A stretch of DNA of 64,000 nt from Alphaproteobacteria bacterium (GCA_024280895.1 JAJRPI010000096.1:1-64000), one strand, 5' to 3'; counted from the stretch's first letter, positions 28,702 to 38,174 are shown. Notes: a model not told the origin generated them from the sequence alone. Numbers and translations: made by a program.

Positions 28702-29307
28702 CTAGGTAAACAGAGTGATGTCAGCTTTTTGCGCGACAGGCAGGAAGCTTGCAGCACCGGCATAAGACACGTCTTCGATGAAATCTGAGTGCTCGAAACC
28801 GAACACGTCAACGGTCATCTGACAGGCAACGAATTCAACATCGGCTTCTATTGATAATTCGCGCAACTCTTCGATCGTTGCAACGCCCTTGTTCTTGAAG
28901 GTCTTCTTCATCAAGGCCGTAGCGGTTGTTTCAAAACCAGGAATGAGACTTGGAATAGCGTTTGGCATTGGCATATTTATTTTCTGCAACCATTCTGGAC
29001 CCATGGGCATTTTCATGGGCATGGCTGGATTGCCAAGCGGGCTGACTTTAAGGTTCATCTCTTTTTGCAGGAGCAACAGGCCGTAGAAGGTGAAAAAGAT
29101 TTTTACGTCCCAACCAAGTGCGGCGCCAGTGGATCCAAGAATAAAGGGAGGATAGGCCCAATCGAGCGTGCCTCTGGTGGCGATAATAGCCATGGAAGGC
29201 GTATGAGCGGCTTCCTTTTTCTTCATTTCTTCTTCGAATTTCTTTTCGAACCACTCGTTCAATTTATCGAGTTCAGGGCCCTCAGTGGGTATATCTTGCA
29301 TATTCAT
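28702..29307 (-). CDS. DsrE/DsrF/DrsH-like family protein
   Basis: 201 residues of the DsrE-like sulfur-carrier superfamily: core AIIATRGTLDWAYPPFILGS, KIFFTFYGLLLLQ and the C-terminal EFVACQMTVDVFG, whose cysteine (about residue 164) is the likely sulfur-carrying residue. A charged N-terminal helix (residues 12-33, Glu/Lys-rich) precedes the fold. Start ATG with AAGGAGAG upstream. It lies 110 bp after tusA on the same strand; TusA and DsrE proteins pass persulfide sulfur between them, so joint function is likely. Confidence 0.88.
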   Translation of the reverse strand: MNMQDIPTEGPELDKLNEWFEKKFEEEMKKKEAAHTPSMAIIATRGTLDWAYPPFILGSTGAALGWDVKIFFTFYGLLLLQKEMNLKVSPLGNPAMPMKMPMGPEWLQKINMPMPNAIPSLIPGFETTATALMKKTFKNKGVATIEELRELSIEADVEFVACQMTVDVFGFEHSDFIEDVSYAGAASFLPVAQKADITLFT

Positions 29308-29417
29308 CTTGTCTCTCCTTCAAAATTCTTGTTGCAGTACACTCAAATCGCGTGCCTCTTGTCGAAAAAATTGTACCAAATCTTTCCCGGAGCACTTTAG
29401 GGATATTTCCCAAATTG

Positions 29418-29663
29418 TCAGCTCTTACGAATAAGAAATTCGTAGATCCCAGCATCTTCTTTTGTTGAAACTAGATCATTTCCGGTCTGAATGCAAAAAC
29501 TCTCAATATCTTTCACCGAACCATGATCTGTCGAGCAAACCCGCAACATCTCACCACTGGCCAGTTCTTTCATGGCTTTTCTGGTTTTTAATACGGGGAG
29601 CGGGCAGCTCAAGCCGGTTGCGTCCACTTCGGTGCTGACAAGATTATTTAATGAAACAGTCAC
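29418..29663 (-). CDS. tusA: TusA family sulfurtransferase
   Basis: 81 residues with the CPxP motif (LSCPLPVLKTRKAM, active Cys at 20) that carries sulfur as persulfide. The compact two-layer fold is conserved to the end. Upstream of the DsrE-like gene; no cysteine desulfurase or rhodanese is nearby. A perfect 12-bp palindrome lies 125 bp upstream. Confidence 0.9.
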   Translation of the reverse strand: MTVSLNNLVSTEVDATGLSCPLPVLKTRKAMKELASGEMLRVCSTDHGSVKDIESFCIQTGNDLVSTKEDAGIYEFLIRKS

Positions 29664-30120
29664 GACAATTCTCCTTTTTCAGATCCCATTTTGACGATCT
29701 ATCAACCACGAAGCGGCCTCCGGCAAGCCTTGAGAAAGAGCCTTATTTCGGAATAACAAACCAGTTGGTCTGTATTAGAGATAATACATATTCGAATATT
29801 TGTCGAGGGCATGAATGTTAAAATTTATGTGATATGATTGTCTACATTCCCAAATGCGATAATTTTTTCATACCAAAAACAGGGACAAATGTGCGGCTTT
29901 TTGTAAGTATGGACTGCACACCCTTTGCAATATTCATGAAATGGGCTAAAATATCGGACATAGTGGCCAGCATGCTGGCAGACACAAAAGCGATCAAGAT
30001 AGATTGAAGCGTTACGGCGCTGTCCCAAAATAACGCAAGAATTAAACACTTCTTAAGAAGTTTTATTCTTAATATGAGTAATACACCCCAAATGAATGGC
30101 CGGTAATAAAGAGAATAGAC
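29664..30120. other. Divergent intergenic region tusA / ialB
   Basis: 457 bp, AT-rich, holding the promoters of both genes. It contains the palindrome at 29788-29799. A 57-codon frame on the + strand (29834-30007) lacks a ribosome site, and a Cys-rich frame on the other strand overlaps it. I do not call either. Confidence 0.6.
29788..29799. promoter_or_regulatory. Palindrome ATATTCGAATAT upstream of tusA
   Basis: A perfect 12-bp palindrome of a form typical for ArsR-type repressor operators, 125 bp before tusA. Related sites with a shared CGAATAT core occur at 33334-33345, 38071-38078 and 40619-40628. No ArsR gene is in the window. Confidence 0.4.
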
Positions 30121-30630
30121 ATGAAAAATGCTAATGTTTTAAGGCTCGCAATCCTCGCAGCCAGCGCGATCGTCACGACGCTCCCCGCGCAGGCTTTGCA
30201 ACTAAAGGAAACTTATAAAGACTGGGCTGTCTATGTGCATGAAAAAGACACCAGCAAAACCTGTTTTGCCATTTCCAAACCAATGGATATGAAACCCAAA
30301 GGCGTCAATCGGGGAGATGTATTCTTTTATGTTTCCTCATGGCCTGGCGACAAGGTGAACAATGAAATCAGCATTAAAATAGGCTATCCGCTCGATGGCG
30401 AATCTGCTCCATCAGCCAGTATTGGCGCCGATCAGTTCAATCTGTTCGCCGAGGGCGATAAAGCCTTTATTGCGGATGAAACCGTTGAGATCAATCTTGT
30501 GAAAGCCATGAAAAAAGGCTCCACACTGGTGATCAAAGGGCGCTCCAAGCGCGGCACGGCAACGGTTGACAAATATTCTCTGGCGGGGATTTCAGCCGCT
30601 CTTAAACGCGTCAATACTGAATGCAAATAA
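30121..30630 (+). CDS. Invasion-associated locus B (IalB) family protein
   Basis: 169 residues: a signal peptide (about 1-25, ending PAQA), then the IalB domain with the hallmark YKDWAVYVHE segment and two cysteines (CFAISKP near 48, terminal EC near 168) likely to form a disulfide. Periplasmic. The family was named in Bartonella for erythrocyte invasion, but it is common in free-living Hyphomicrobiales where its role is unclear. Followed by a strong terminator. Confidence 0.87.
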   Translation: MKNANVLRLAILAASAIVTTLPAQALQLKETYKDWAVYVHEKDTSKTCFAISKPMDMKPKGVNRGDVFFYVSSWPGDKVNNEISIKIGYPLDGESAPSASIGADQFNLFAEGDKAFIADETVEINLVKAMKKGSTLVIKGRSKRGTATVDKYSLAGISAALKRVNTECK

Positions 30631-30655
30631 GCATTTTGATGCCTTGAAAAATTCT

Positions 30656-30693
30656 AAAGTCCCGTAATGTAATCACATTGCGGGACTTTTTTT
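30656..30693 (+). terminator. Intrinsic terminator after ialB
   Basis: A 15-bp hairpin, AAAGTCCCGTAATGT pairing with ACATTGCGGGACTTT (one mismatch), loop AATC, ending in seven T. Confidence 0.92.
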
Positions 30694-30812
30694 GTGTTAG
30701 GGTCCGGTTGAAAACTCATGGCACGATATTCTCGATATAGATGAGTTTTGTAAGGAGCTTTGAAGCAATGTCCCAAAGCCCGCGCTGATCAACGCAAAAA
30801 GGTTTTTCCAAA

Positions 30813-31277
30813 ATGCTGCAACGACTGATAAAAGTAATCAATAATCTGGCAGATCCCCAACCCGAAAACCACAAGCTGCCCCAGGAGGACTATAAGCTGG
30901 CGGCCGCAGCCCTGCTTGTTCATGCAACCCTGGTCGATGGTAAAATCGATGACGCCGAAAAGCTTAAATTGCGGGAATTGTTGCAAGATCATTTCGATTT
31001 GAGCGAACAAGATGTGGGAGATTTCATCAAACTGGCTGAGCAAGAAGAGCAAAATGCCGTGGATCTCTACGGCTTTACACGACGGCTCACCAGGCAACTG
31101 GATCCTGAAGGCCGTTTGGAAATCGTGGAAATGCTGTGGGAAATCGCCTTTAGCGATGGAGTCTTGCACGAATATGAGAGCCATTTGATCTGGCGGGTCG
31201 CCGAACTCATGCATGTCTCGACCCGTGATCGTATCAGATTGCGCCAACTGGTCGAAGCGCGGCACAGTAAAACATGA
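30813..31277 (+). CDS. TerB-like (tellurite resistance TerB family) protein
   Basis: 154 residues, all-helical, with the acidic metal-binding signature of TerB: LLVHATLVDGKIDDAE near 35-50 and EIAFSDGVLHEYE near 109-121. No other ter genes are nearby, so tellurite resistance should not be inferred. The next gene starts inside its stop (ATGA), so the two are translationally coupled. Confidence 0.85.
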   Translation: MLQRLIKVINNLADPQPENHKLPQEDYKLAAAALLVHATLVDGKIDDAEKLKLRELLQDHFDLSEQDVGDFIKLAEQEEQNAVDLYGFTRRLTRQLDPEGRLEIVEMLWEIAFSDGVLHEYESHLIWRVAELMHVSTRDRIRLRQLVEARHSKT

Positions 31278-32110
31278 TCTCCAGCGCCCAGCAGCAACTT
31301 ACCCCTATCACCATTATTACCGGGGGATCAGAAGGGATCGGCAAAGCGCTGGCGCTCGAATTTGCGCAAGGAGGTTTTGATCTGCTGCTGTTGGCGCGCA
31401 ACCAACATCGGTTGGAGACAACAGCAAGTGAAATTTCGGCAACACATGACGTCAAGGTCCTGACGTTCAAATGTGATCTTACAACACAAGATAGCGGCCG
31501 CAAAATCGTGACCTTCCTCGAACTTAATCAACATTACTGTCAACACCTCATCAATAATGCGGGGACTGGACTGGCCGGCACTTTTGCCAAGCAAGATGAA
31601 GGCGAAATCCAACAGCTGGTTGACCTCAATATGCGTGCCCTGACCGATCTTTCGAGGCACTTTCTCCCAGATATGCTTGAGCGTGGCAATGGCGGTATTT
31701 TAAACATTGCCTCCATGGCGGGTCTTTTGCCTGGACCCTATCAAGCGGCATATTATGCCAGCAAAGCCTATGTCATATCGCTGACGAAAGCACTATCTTG
31801 GGAGGTCTGGGGTACGGGTGTACAAATCAGCGTCCTTGTCCCAGGTCCCGTAAAAACAAAATTTCATGCCCGCATGAGGGCTCGCTCGGAACTCTACATT
31901 AAGTTTGGTGCCGGCATCAGCACGCAACGGGCCGCCCGCATGGGTTATAGTGGATTTAGGTGTGGTAAATGCCTCATCATCCCCGGTATATTAAGCCAAT
32001 TGGGTGCCGTTGCTTTGAAAATCATCCCCCATGTTCTATTGATGCCATTCATGGCCTGGTTTTTAAAGGCGCGGATACCGCACAAACCTAAAAGTGGGGA
32101 CCGGTTTTAG
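31274..32110 (+). CDS. Short-chain dehydrogenase/reductase
   Basis: 278 residues of the classical SDR type: cofactor motif TGGSEGIGKAL near residues 15-25, NNAGTG near 94, catalytic Ser in NIASMAG and YxxxK as YYASK near 159-163. The C-terminal 50 residues are hydrophobic and basic. The substrate is not predictable. Coupled to the TerB-like gene, and followed by the amidotransferase gene 91 bp on. Confidence 0.88.
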   Translation: MISSAQQQLTPITIITGGSEGIGKALALEFAQGGFDLLLLARNQHRLETTASEISATHDVKVLTFKCDLTTQDSGRKIVTFLELNQHYCQHLINNAGTGLAGTFAKQDEGEIQQLVDLNMRALTDLSRHFLPDMLERGNGGILNIASMAGLLPGPYQAAYYASKAYVISLTKALSWEVWGTGVQISVLVPGPVKTKFHARMRARSELYIKFGAGISTQRAARMGYSGFRCGKCLIIPGILSQLGAVALKIIPHVLLMPFMAWFLKARIPHKPKSGDRF

Positions 32111-32201
32111 GTTTGCGCGGCTGGAAAAAGCACAATGCTAAAAGTGCCAACTCATCCATGGACTGATCAATTGACAAGCACGGAGATCACAAACATATAC
32201 A

Positions 32202-32981
32202 ATGTTTAGACCAGCTTCTTCCCTCACCGGGGTTTTAAAGCAACCGGGATCCAAATCGGGAGCCGCCAAACCGGGCTCCACAAGCGACCCTGTTTTGCTC
32301 TTGTTGCACCAAAAAAAATCATGTGCCGGAGCCGTTGGCGATTGGCTTGTAGACCACGGCTATACACTCGATATCAAACGCCCCACCCTTGGCGAAAAAT
32401 TACCCCAAACTCTGGAAAAACATGCTGGCCTCATCGTTTTTGGCGGCCCCATGAGCGCCAATGACGAGACCCCTGAGATCAAGAATGAAATTAACTGGCT
32501 AACCCTCGCCCTTGAACAAAAGGTACCCTATTTCGGCATTTGTCTTGGCGCACAATTGATGGTGCGTCAGCTTGGCGGCGAGGTGAAACCACATAAAAAG
32601 GGCTTGGTTGAAGTGGGCTATCATCCACTAAAAGCAACGAGTGCTGGCTCAAAGCTACTCTCCGATTGGGCCGATAGATATTTTCAATGGCACAAAGAGG
32701 GTTTTAGTCTACCGAGCGGAGCCGTTTCTTTAGCCACTGGCCAGCGCTTCGAAAATCAGGCCTTTAGCTATGAAAACCATGTATTCGGAGTGCAGTTTCA
32801 CCCCGAGATCACCCAGCCGATTATAAAACGCTGGTCAGCACAAGCCTCCCATATGCTCACAAAAAAAGGCGCTCACATTGCGGAACGCCTGTTGGCAGAT
32901 CATCAAAGATATGGGACGGCACAGCAAAACTGGCTGCACCAGTTCATGAACCATTGGACATCAAAATTTGAGGCGCGTTAG
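32202..32981 (+). CDS. Class I glutamine amidotransferase (GMP synthase-like domain)
   Basis: 259 residues. The nucleophile Cys is in YFGICLGAQLM (near residue 111) and the catalytic His-x-Glu in VQFHPEI (near 202-204). This domain releases ammonia from glutamine; no synthetase domain is fused, so the acceptor is unknown. The first 25 residues are low-complexity. Third gene of the TerB-SDR-amidotransferase set. Confidence 0.87.
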   Translation: MFRPASSLTGVLKQPGSKSGAAKPGSTSDPVLLLLHQKKSCAGAVGDWLVDHGYTLDIKRPTLGEKLPQTLEKHAGLIVFGGPMSANDETPEIKNEINWLTLALEQKVPYFGICLGAQLMVRQLGGEVKPHKKGLVEVGYHPLKATSAGSKLLSDWADRYFQWHKEGFSLPSGAVSLATGQRFENQAFSYENHVFGVQFHPEITQPIIKRWSAQASHMLTKKGAHIAERLLADHQRYGTAQQNWLHQFMNHWTSKFEAR

Positions 32982-32993
32982 ACGCGCTTCAAT

Positions 32994-33152
32994 CTATTTA
33001 ATGCTATTATTGGTATTGAAAAGCGGCATCATCGAAAGCTGCAAATTCTGGCCATCGTCGCTTACATGCGCTTTATCCGCTTCAAAGATCAAAAACCCGA
33101 TCAAGAAACTTGCAGCAAATACTGCCAACGAAACTACACGAATATCTTTCAT
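32994..33152 (-). CDS. Possible 52-residue single-pass membrane or secreted protein
   Basis: From ATG 33152 (GGGGT about 9 nt upstream) the product is a Lys-Asp-Arg start, a hydrophobic helix VVSLAVFAASFLIGFLIF and a short polar tail with three Asp and two Met. Its form fits a small anchored periplasmic protein. No family recognised. The frame is open further up to 33206. Existence rests only on the ribosome-site-like sequence and the helix. Confidence 0.4.
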   Translation of the reverse strand: MKDIRVVSLAVFAASFLIGFLIFEADKAHVSDDGQNLQLSMMPLFNTNNSIK

Positions 33153-33333
33153 TACTACTACCCCGAAAAAACCTCTTATGCGACAATCGCAACAAACAGA
33201 AATCAACTATACGAGATACTAGCAGTCAAACACTGCCTAAAACTTAACAACTCCGCCAAGAATGTAAAGCTGCATCTCATATTCCATATGGGCTAAACCT
33301 TGAAATTTTCAACCCAACGCTGACTGAATATAA

Positions 33334-33345
33334 GAATATTCGAAT
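33334..33345. promoter_or_regulatory. GAATATTCGAAT site
   Basis: An ATTCGAAT palindrome overlapped by GAATATTC, about 180 bp before the possible small leftward gene. On the minus strand it reads ATTCGAATATTC and aligns with the sites at 29788 and 40619. Confidence 0.35.
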
Positions 33346-33412
33346 GTAAGTCCAGTGTATTTTTGTCGCATAAGTTGTAACGCAATATTTTGGCGAAAAC
33401 TTGCCCTGTTAA

Positions 33413-36400
33413 CTATACCAATTCAAGCTGCTTGGATATCTTGGCCTGAGCCTGAGAAACCCAGTTATCACGCGCTATTCTGGCCCTTCCAAGGCGCGGT
33501 TTCTTGTCTAGTTCGATGCCGATAAGGTCGAGTTCATGAGGTGTCAGGCTGGCGAGCTGTGCAAACCTGGTGACCCCCTGCCCAATCAGTATTTTCTCGA
33601 TAACCCGGCCAATACCTTTGATCTCTTGTAAATTGTCTTTTCCGTTGTGGACGACCGGTGGATAACTCTCCGTACGCTTCATAATTGAGCGCGTCGAAGC
33701 TGGTTTTTTCGCGACTCTTTCGACCGAATCACCAAAAAATTGCCCGTCCTTCATGAGCAGGCTTGCCTGCTCAACCCAGCCATCACGGCTTATACGTCCA
33801 ATCGCTCCTTGATTGCTTTTCGACAAAGTCTGTTCGATTGAGCGGATCTCGCGATTACTCAGGGAGACAATCTGCGCGAACGTGAAAATACCGTTCTGAT
33901 TGAGCAAGCGCTCGATCATCGGGCCAATGCCCTTGATTGTTTTCAGATCATCACGAACAGCATCCATAGTTGAGACCACCGCTTGCTGAACTTCTTCAAC
34001 ATCAGTTACAATCGTTGGTTCGCTTTCGCCGGCCACCTGCACCCTCTCGTCTTTAGCTGCCTGCACGCGCGAAACCATATCGCTCCCGGCAACCACCAAT
34101 AAATAGAACAGGTTTTTCAGACCGACCAGCAAACTGTGTAAGGACTGTTCGAGCAAACTGCCGGTAGCGATATTCCTTTGCCAGAAACGCATGCCTTTAA
34201 GCGTTGAAATTTGCAACTGGCGACGCAACGCCGTGAGCGGCAGTGCAGCAACAAATTCTGGTACCGGCAATCCAGCTGGCATTTTCAGATGCGCCCAAAT
34301 TGCTGAACGCTTTTCTGCCGATTCTTGCCGTTCTTGTTCCTCACCCTCTTGCGCAACTGGTTCTTTGACCAATTCGCTATCACGGGCACACGCCATGGGA
34401 ATGACAAACAAAGTAAGACCTGTTGCGACCACCACGCCGAACATCAAGGAAATCGCCATCCCATTAAAGATAGGATCAGTTATGATCACACTAGAGCCGG
34501 CAACCAATGCAAAAGCAGTGATCAAGATGGGCCGGGCACGCGCCACCACGGCCGCCATCACGGCATCACGTCGATCCATCCCCTGCTCGATCGATTTTTC
34601 GGTAAAATCGACCAGCAATATGGAGTTGCGGACAATGATCCCGGCCAAAGCAATCCAGCCGATCATCGAGGTCGCGGTAAATTCGGCCCCCAGCAACCAG
34701 TGACCTGGAATAATACCGATCAGTGTCAGGGGAATCGGTGCCATGATAATGGCAGGCGTGCGGAAATTACCAAACTCCCAGACCACCAGCATATAAATCA
34801 GCACCATTGCCACCATAAAGGCTGCGCCCATATCGCGGAACGTTTCAAAGGTCACCGTCCACTCGCCACCCCAGACAAAGCTGGAATTTGCGTTATCTGG
34901 TGCCCCGCCCCATAACTCACCTGAAAGCGTCACACCATCAGGGGTCTTGTAGTCTTCAAGCAGATTGCTAACCTCGATCATGCCATAGACCGGCGCAGCC
35001 AAACGGCCCGCAACCTCTCCAGTGACATATTCAACAGCCCGCAAATCCTTATGAAAAATAGTTGGATCGGTGGCTTGGCGCTTAAAGCTGCCAAGCGCGT
35101 TAAGCGGTACCATCTTGCCGGTTTTGGAGGCAATCGGCAGTTGCAACAACTGGTTCATATTGGTGCGCACAGCCAAAGGTGCCTGCAATACGATATATTT
35201 TGCTTCCAGCTCATGCCCGACCTTGAGATCGCCAAGGCGGAACCCGCCCATGATCATGGATAGTTGCTCTGTAATATCGCGGGCCGAAATACCGTGCTGA
35301 CGGGCGCGGCGCCGGTCTACTTCAAAGGTCCAGTTTTCGTACGGCTCATCAAGATAATTATCGACGTCAACAATGGTGCCAGCCTTTTTGAACATGGCGG
35401 TCATGTCGCGCGCCACCTGGCGGCGCGTGTCCGCATCAGGTCCATAAATCTCCGCAACCATCGTTTGCAATACCGGCGGCCCTGGCGGCATCTCAACCAC
35501 TTGAATACTGGCGTTGAGTTTATCGGCCATCGGGGTCAGCAAGGCACGGACCTCAACGGCGATTTCGTGGCTGGTGCGCGCCCGTTTGTTTTTGTGCAGC
35601 AGCTGGATCTGGATATCGCCCTGCCAGGGTTTTTGGCGCAGATAAGTATGGCGCACGAGACCATTAAAGTTGAACGGGCTGGCCGTACCAGAATAAGTCT
35701 GCACCGCCGTTACCTCTTCAACGCTCAATACTTTTTGCGTCAATGACATCAAGGCATTTGCTGTGCTTGGCAGGGAGCTGCCATCGGGCATATTGACGAT
35801 CACGTTGAACTCGGGCTTATTATCGAGCGGCAACATTTTAACGGTGACTTGCTGGGTGTAAAACATCGAGCAGGCCAAAAAGAACACCGCCCACATGGAC
35901 AAGCGGAAAATCCGAGCCTTGCGCGGACTATCCAGCAATGGCGACAACAAACGCCCAAAGATACGCCCGAACCACACCGTTTGCTTGTGTTCACGCGCTT
36001 CCATAACGCGCAATTTTTCCATATTGGGGCGAATACGCATGACCAGCCAAGGCGTAAACAAAAATGCCGCGAACAAGGAAAACAGCATGGCCACCGAGCC
36101 AAGGGCTGGAATGGGCGCCATATAAGGACCCATCATGCCCGAGACAAAACCCATGGGCAACAAAGCGGCGATCACCGTGAAGGTTGCCAAAATGGTTGGA
36201 TTGCCAACTTCAGCGACCGCATCAATCGTCGTATCGGTATCCACCTCGCCGTTCATCAACCAGCGTCGATAAATATTCTCAACCACCACAATCGCGTCAT
36301 CAACCAATATGCCGATAGAGAATATCAGGGCAAACAGGGAAACGCGGTCAATCGTATAGCCAAGAATATAAGCGGAAAAAACCGTGATCAAAATAACCAC

Positions 36401-37618
36401 GGGAATAACCAGCGCCACAACCAGTGCAGGCTGCCAGATGAAACCAAGGGCCATGAAAATGAGCACCACAACGGCACCGGTGGCAACAAATAGCTTGATG
36501 ATCAGACCATCGACTTTTTCGCCAGCACTTGCGCCATAATCGCGGGTCACGGCCACTTGCAGATTATCGGGAATAACAGAGCCTTTAAGCTCTTCAACAC
36601 GGGCAAGAATATTTTGCGCGACCGTTACACCATTGCTGCCTGCTTTTTTGGCGATGGCAATCGTCACGGCGGGTGATCCCCCCGTTTGAGGAAGACCCGC
36701 CAAGGCGGCGGATGGACCAGTATAATATTCAACCACATTGGCCGCTTCGCCCGGACCCTGGGTAAGCTTTGCCACATCGCGCAGATAAACCGGGCTGCCT
36801 TTACGCACGCCAATGATCAGGTTTTCAAGATCACCGACGCTTTTTAGAAAACTGCCTGAATAAACAGAAAAACTGGAGCCGCCACTTTCTCCAAAGCCAA
36901 TACCCTTATTGACATTGGCGCTTTGCACGGCGTCTGCGATCTGACCCATTGAAATGCCAAATCCAGACAGTCGCTCAGGATAAACCTCAATACGCATCTG
37001 CTCGGTGCGGCCACCAATAATGAAACTGTTAGCGGTATCAGGAACCTCTTTGAGGCGCTGGCGCACTTCAAGGGCGACAAGACGCAAACTTGCATCATCA
37101 AGTGATTTGGACCACAGAGTAAGCGTGACAACCGGCACATCATCGGCGCCTTTTGGTTTCACCAGTGGCTTGCCAACACCTGGCGGCATTTGATCCATAT
37201 TGGATTGCAGCTTGTCATAAAGCTTGATGAGCGATGGCTCCATCTGTTCGCCGACTTCGAACTGCACCGTCACCATGCCCTGCCCGCGCTGCGAAGCGGA
37301 ATAGACATGTTTAACACCGGGCATTTCGCTCATCATACGCTCAAGCGGGTCAATTGCCAGCGAGGCAACCTGCTGGGCTGAAGCGCCTGCATAGGAAACG
37401 AAAATATCCACCATAGGGACAGAGATCTGCGGATCTTCCTGCCTTGGTGTGAACATCAGACCCAATACGCCCATGAACAAACACGCCGCAAACAATAATG
37501 GCGATAATGGCGAATGGATGAAGGCGCGGGCCATCTTGCCCGCCGCTCCCAAATCATGCTCGTTGGGCTGGCGATCCTCATTAGATCCACCACTGCGATT
37601 TTCAAAAGACCCGTGCAT
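33413..37618 (-). CDS. RND efflux transporter with two C-terminal helix-hairpin-helix units
   Basis: 1401 residues. Residues about 28-1085 form a complete RND (AcrB/HAE1-like) permease with two periplasmic porter lobes, two six-helix blocks and the proton-relay Asp pair at 440-441 (SIGILVDDAIVVVEN). Such pumps move hydrophobic compounds out of the cell using the proton gradient. Residues 1085-1225 are a linker rich in charged and Gln residues with a hydrophobic stretch. Residues 1227-1290 and 1333-1396 are two homologous units starting IKGIG and containing FAQI/FAQL and R-[ID]-x-R-D-x-W. These are helix-hairpin-helix domains that would face the cytoplasm. No adaptor (MFP) or outer-membrane factor gene lies next to it, which is unusual. 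ATG 37618 has a good GGGAG upstream. Confidence 0.9.
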   Translation of the reverse strand: MHGSFENRSGGSNEDRQPNEHDLGAAGKMARAFIHSPLSPLLFAACLFMGVLGLMFTPRQEDPQISVPMVDIFVSYAGASAQQVASLAIDPLERMMSEMPGVKHVYSASQRGQGMVTVQFEVGEQMEPSLIKLYDKLQSNMDQMPPGVGKPLVKPKGADDVPVVTLTLWSKSLDDASLRLVALEVRQRLKEVPDTANSFIIGGRTEQMRIEVYPERLSGFGISMGQIADAVQSANVNKGIGFGESGGSSFSVYSGSFLKSVGDLENLIIGVRKGSPVYLRDVAKLTQGPGEAANVVEYYTGPSAALAGLPQTGGSPAVTIAIAKKAGSNGVTVAQNILARVEELKGSVIPDNLQVAVTRDYGASAGEKVDGLIIKLFVATGAVVVLIFMALGFIWQPALVVALVIPVVILITVFSAYILGYTIDRVSLFALIFSIGILVDDAIVVVENIYRRWLMNGEVDTDTTIDAVAEVGNPTILATFTVIAALLPMGFVSGMMGPYMAPIPALGSVAMLFSLFAAFLFTPWLVMRIRPNMEKLRVMEAREHKQTVWFGRIFGRLLSPLLDSPRKARIFRLSMWAVFFLACSMFYTQQVTVKMLPLDNKPEFNVIVNMPDGSSLPSTANALMSLTQKVLSVEEVTAVQTYSGTASPFNFNGLVRHTYLRQKPWQGDIQIQLLHKNKRARTSHEIAVEVRALLTPMADKLNASIQVVEMPPGPPVLQTMVAEIYGPDADTRRQVARDMTAMFKKAGTIVDVDNYLDEPYENWTFEVDRRRARQHGISARDITEQLSMIMGGFRLGDLKVGHELEAKYIVLQAPLAVRTNMNQLLQLPIASKTGKMVPLNALGSFKRQATDPTIFHKDLRAVEYVTGEVAGRLAAPVYGMIEVSNLLEDYKTPDGVTLSGELWGGAPDNANSSFVWGGEWTVTFETFRDMGAAFMVAMVLIYMLVVWEFGNFRTPAIIMAPIPLTLIGIIPGHWLLGAEFTATSMIGWIALAGIIVRNSILLVDFTEKSIEQGMDRRDAVMAAVVARARPILITAFALVAGSSVIITDPIFNGMAISLMFGVVVATGLTLFVIPMACARDSELVKEPVAQEGEEQERQESAEKRSAIWAHLKMPAGLPVPEFVAALPLTALRRQLQISTLKGMRFWQRNIATGSLLEQSLHSLLVGLKNLFYLLVVAGSDMVSRVQAAKDERVQVAGESEPTIVTDVEEVQQAVVSTMDAVRDDLKTIKGIGPMIERLLNQNGIFTFAQIVSLSNREIRSIEQTLSKSNQGAIGRISRDGWVEQASLLMKDGQFFGDSVERVAKKPASTRSIMKRTESYPPVVHNGKDNLQEIKGIGRVIEKILIGQGVTRFAQLASLTPHELDLIGIELDKKPRLGRARIARDNWVSQAQAKISKQLELV

Positions 37619-38174
37619 ACCCTATTGCTCCCTCAAGCAATTGCAACAAGGCTGATCAATGCACAAAGCGCGCAAGCGATGTACACATGTCTGGGTGAAA
37701 GTCGAAAATGAACACTAAAAGCAAACGGGACGAGCACGCGGTTTGCAACCGCTGCGCTTCATCCAAAAAAGTTCAATCATGCGAACCCGATATACCAAAA
37801 TACATAAATAATGACCTGTTCTTCCGGCCCTGCGGGTGGGTCATTATTTATGCATCTTCGTATCATTTGCTTTTTATGAATCAGGTAAAACCAAAAACTT
37901 CCCTCAAAGTCTTAAAATTTTACCAGATGGCATGGCCTTCTCCCTCAAGACGACCAGTCCCCTCATAAACACATTCAATTCCCAAGGTTTTTTAAAAAAA
38001 CCAGAGAACCAGACGCAAAAAACAGCCAAAACCTGGAACGCAATACTCGTTTGATTAAATCAGTATGCACGAATATTCATTTATAATAGTTTAACGGCTT
38101 GTTTTTATTGTATTTTTTTGAAATTGGCTTAATCAGTTGTTCAGACGAGAAAACAAAAGGTTAAAATTCTCCTT
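37619..38174. other. 556-bp intergenic region upstream of the RND gene
   Basis: It separates the RND gene from the methyltransferase gene; both are read leftward, so it holds the RND promoter. Inside are the perfect hairpin at 37803-37852 and a GAATATTC site at 38071-38078. An 86-codon frame at 37708-37968 runs through the hairpin and lacks a ribosome site. I see no gene. Confidence 0.6.
37803..37852. repeat. Perfect 14-bp inverted repeat (hairpin element)
   Basis: CATAAATAATGACC (37803-37816) pairs with GGTCATTATTTATG (37839-37852). The 22-nt centre contains CCGGCCCTGCGGGTGG, which resembles part of the structured element at 40025-40293. It may be a solo hairpin of a related repeat. Confidence 0.7.

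Larger units (their letters stand above)
32982..33412. other. Intergenic region with a possible small gene
   Basis: 431 bp between the amidotransferase gene and the stop of the RND gene. It contains the small leftward frame 32994-33152 and, upstream of that, the GAATATTCGAAT site at 33334-33345. Nothing else is recognised. Confidence 0.6.

Noticed and set aside
29834..30007. 57-codon frame upstream of ialB
   Set aside because: No ribosome site, no recognisable family, and it lies in an AT-rich promoter region.
30813..31277. Tellurite resistance operon
   Set aside because: Only a TerB-like gene is present; no terACDEZ genes, so resistance cannot be inferred.
37708..37968. 86-codon frame upstream of the RND gene
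   Set aside because: It runs through a perfect hairpin, lacks a ribosome site, and its composition is not coding-like.
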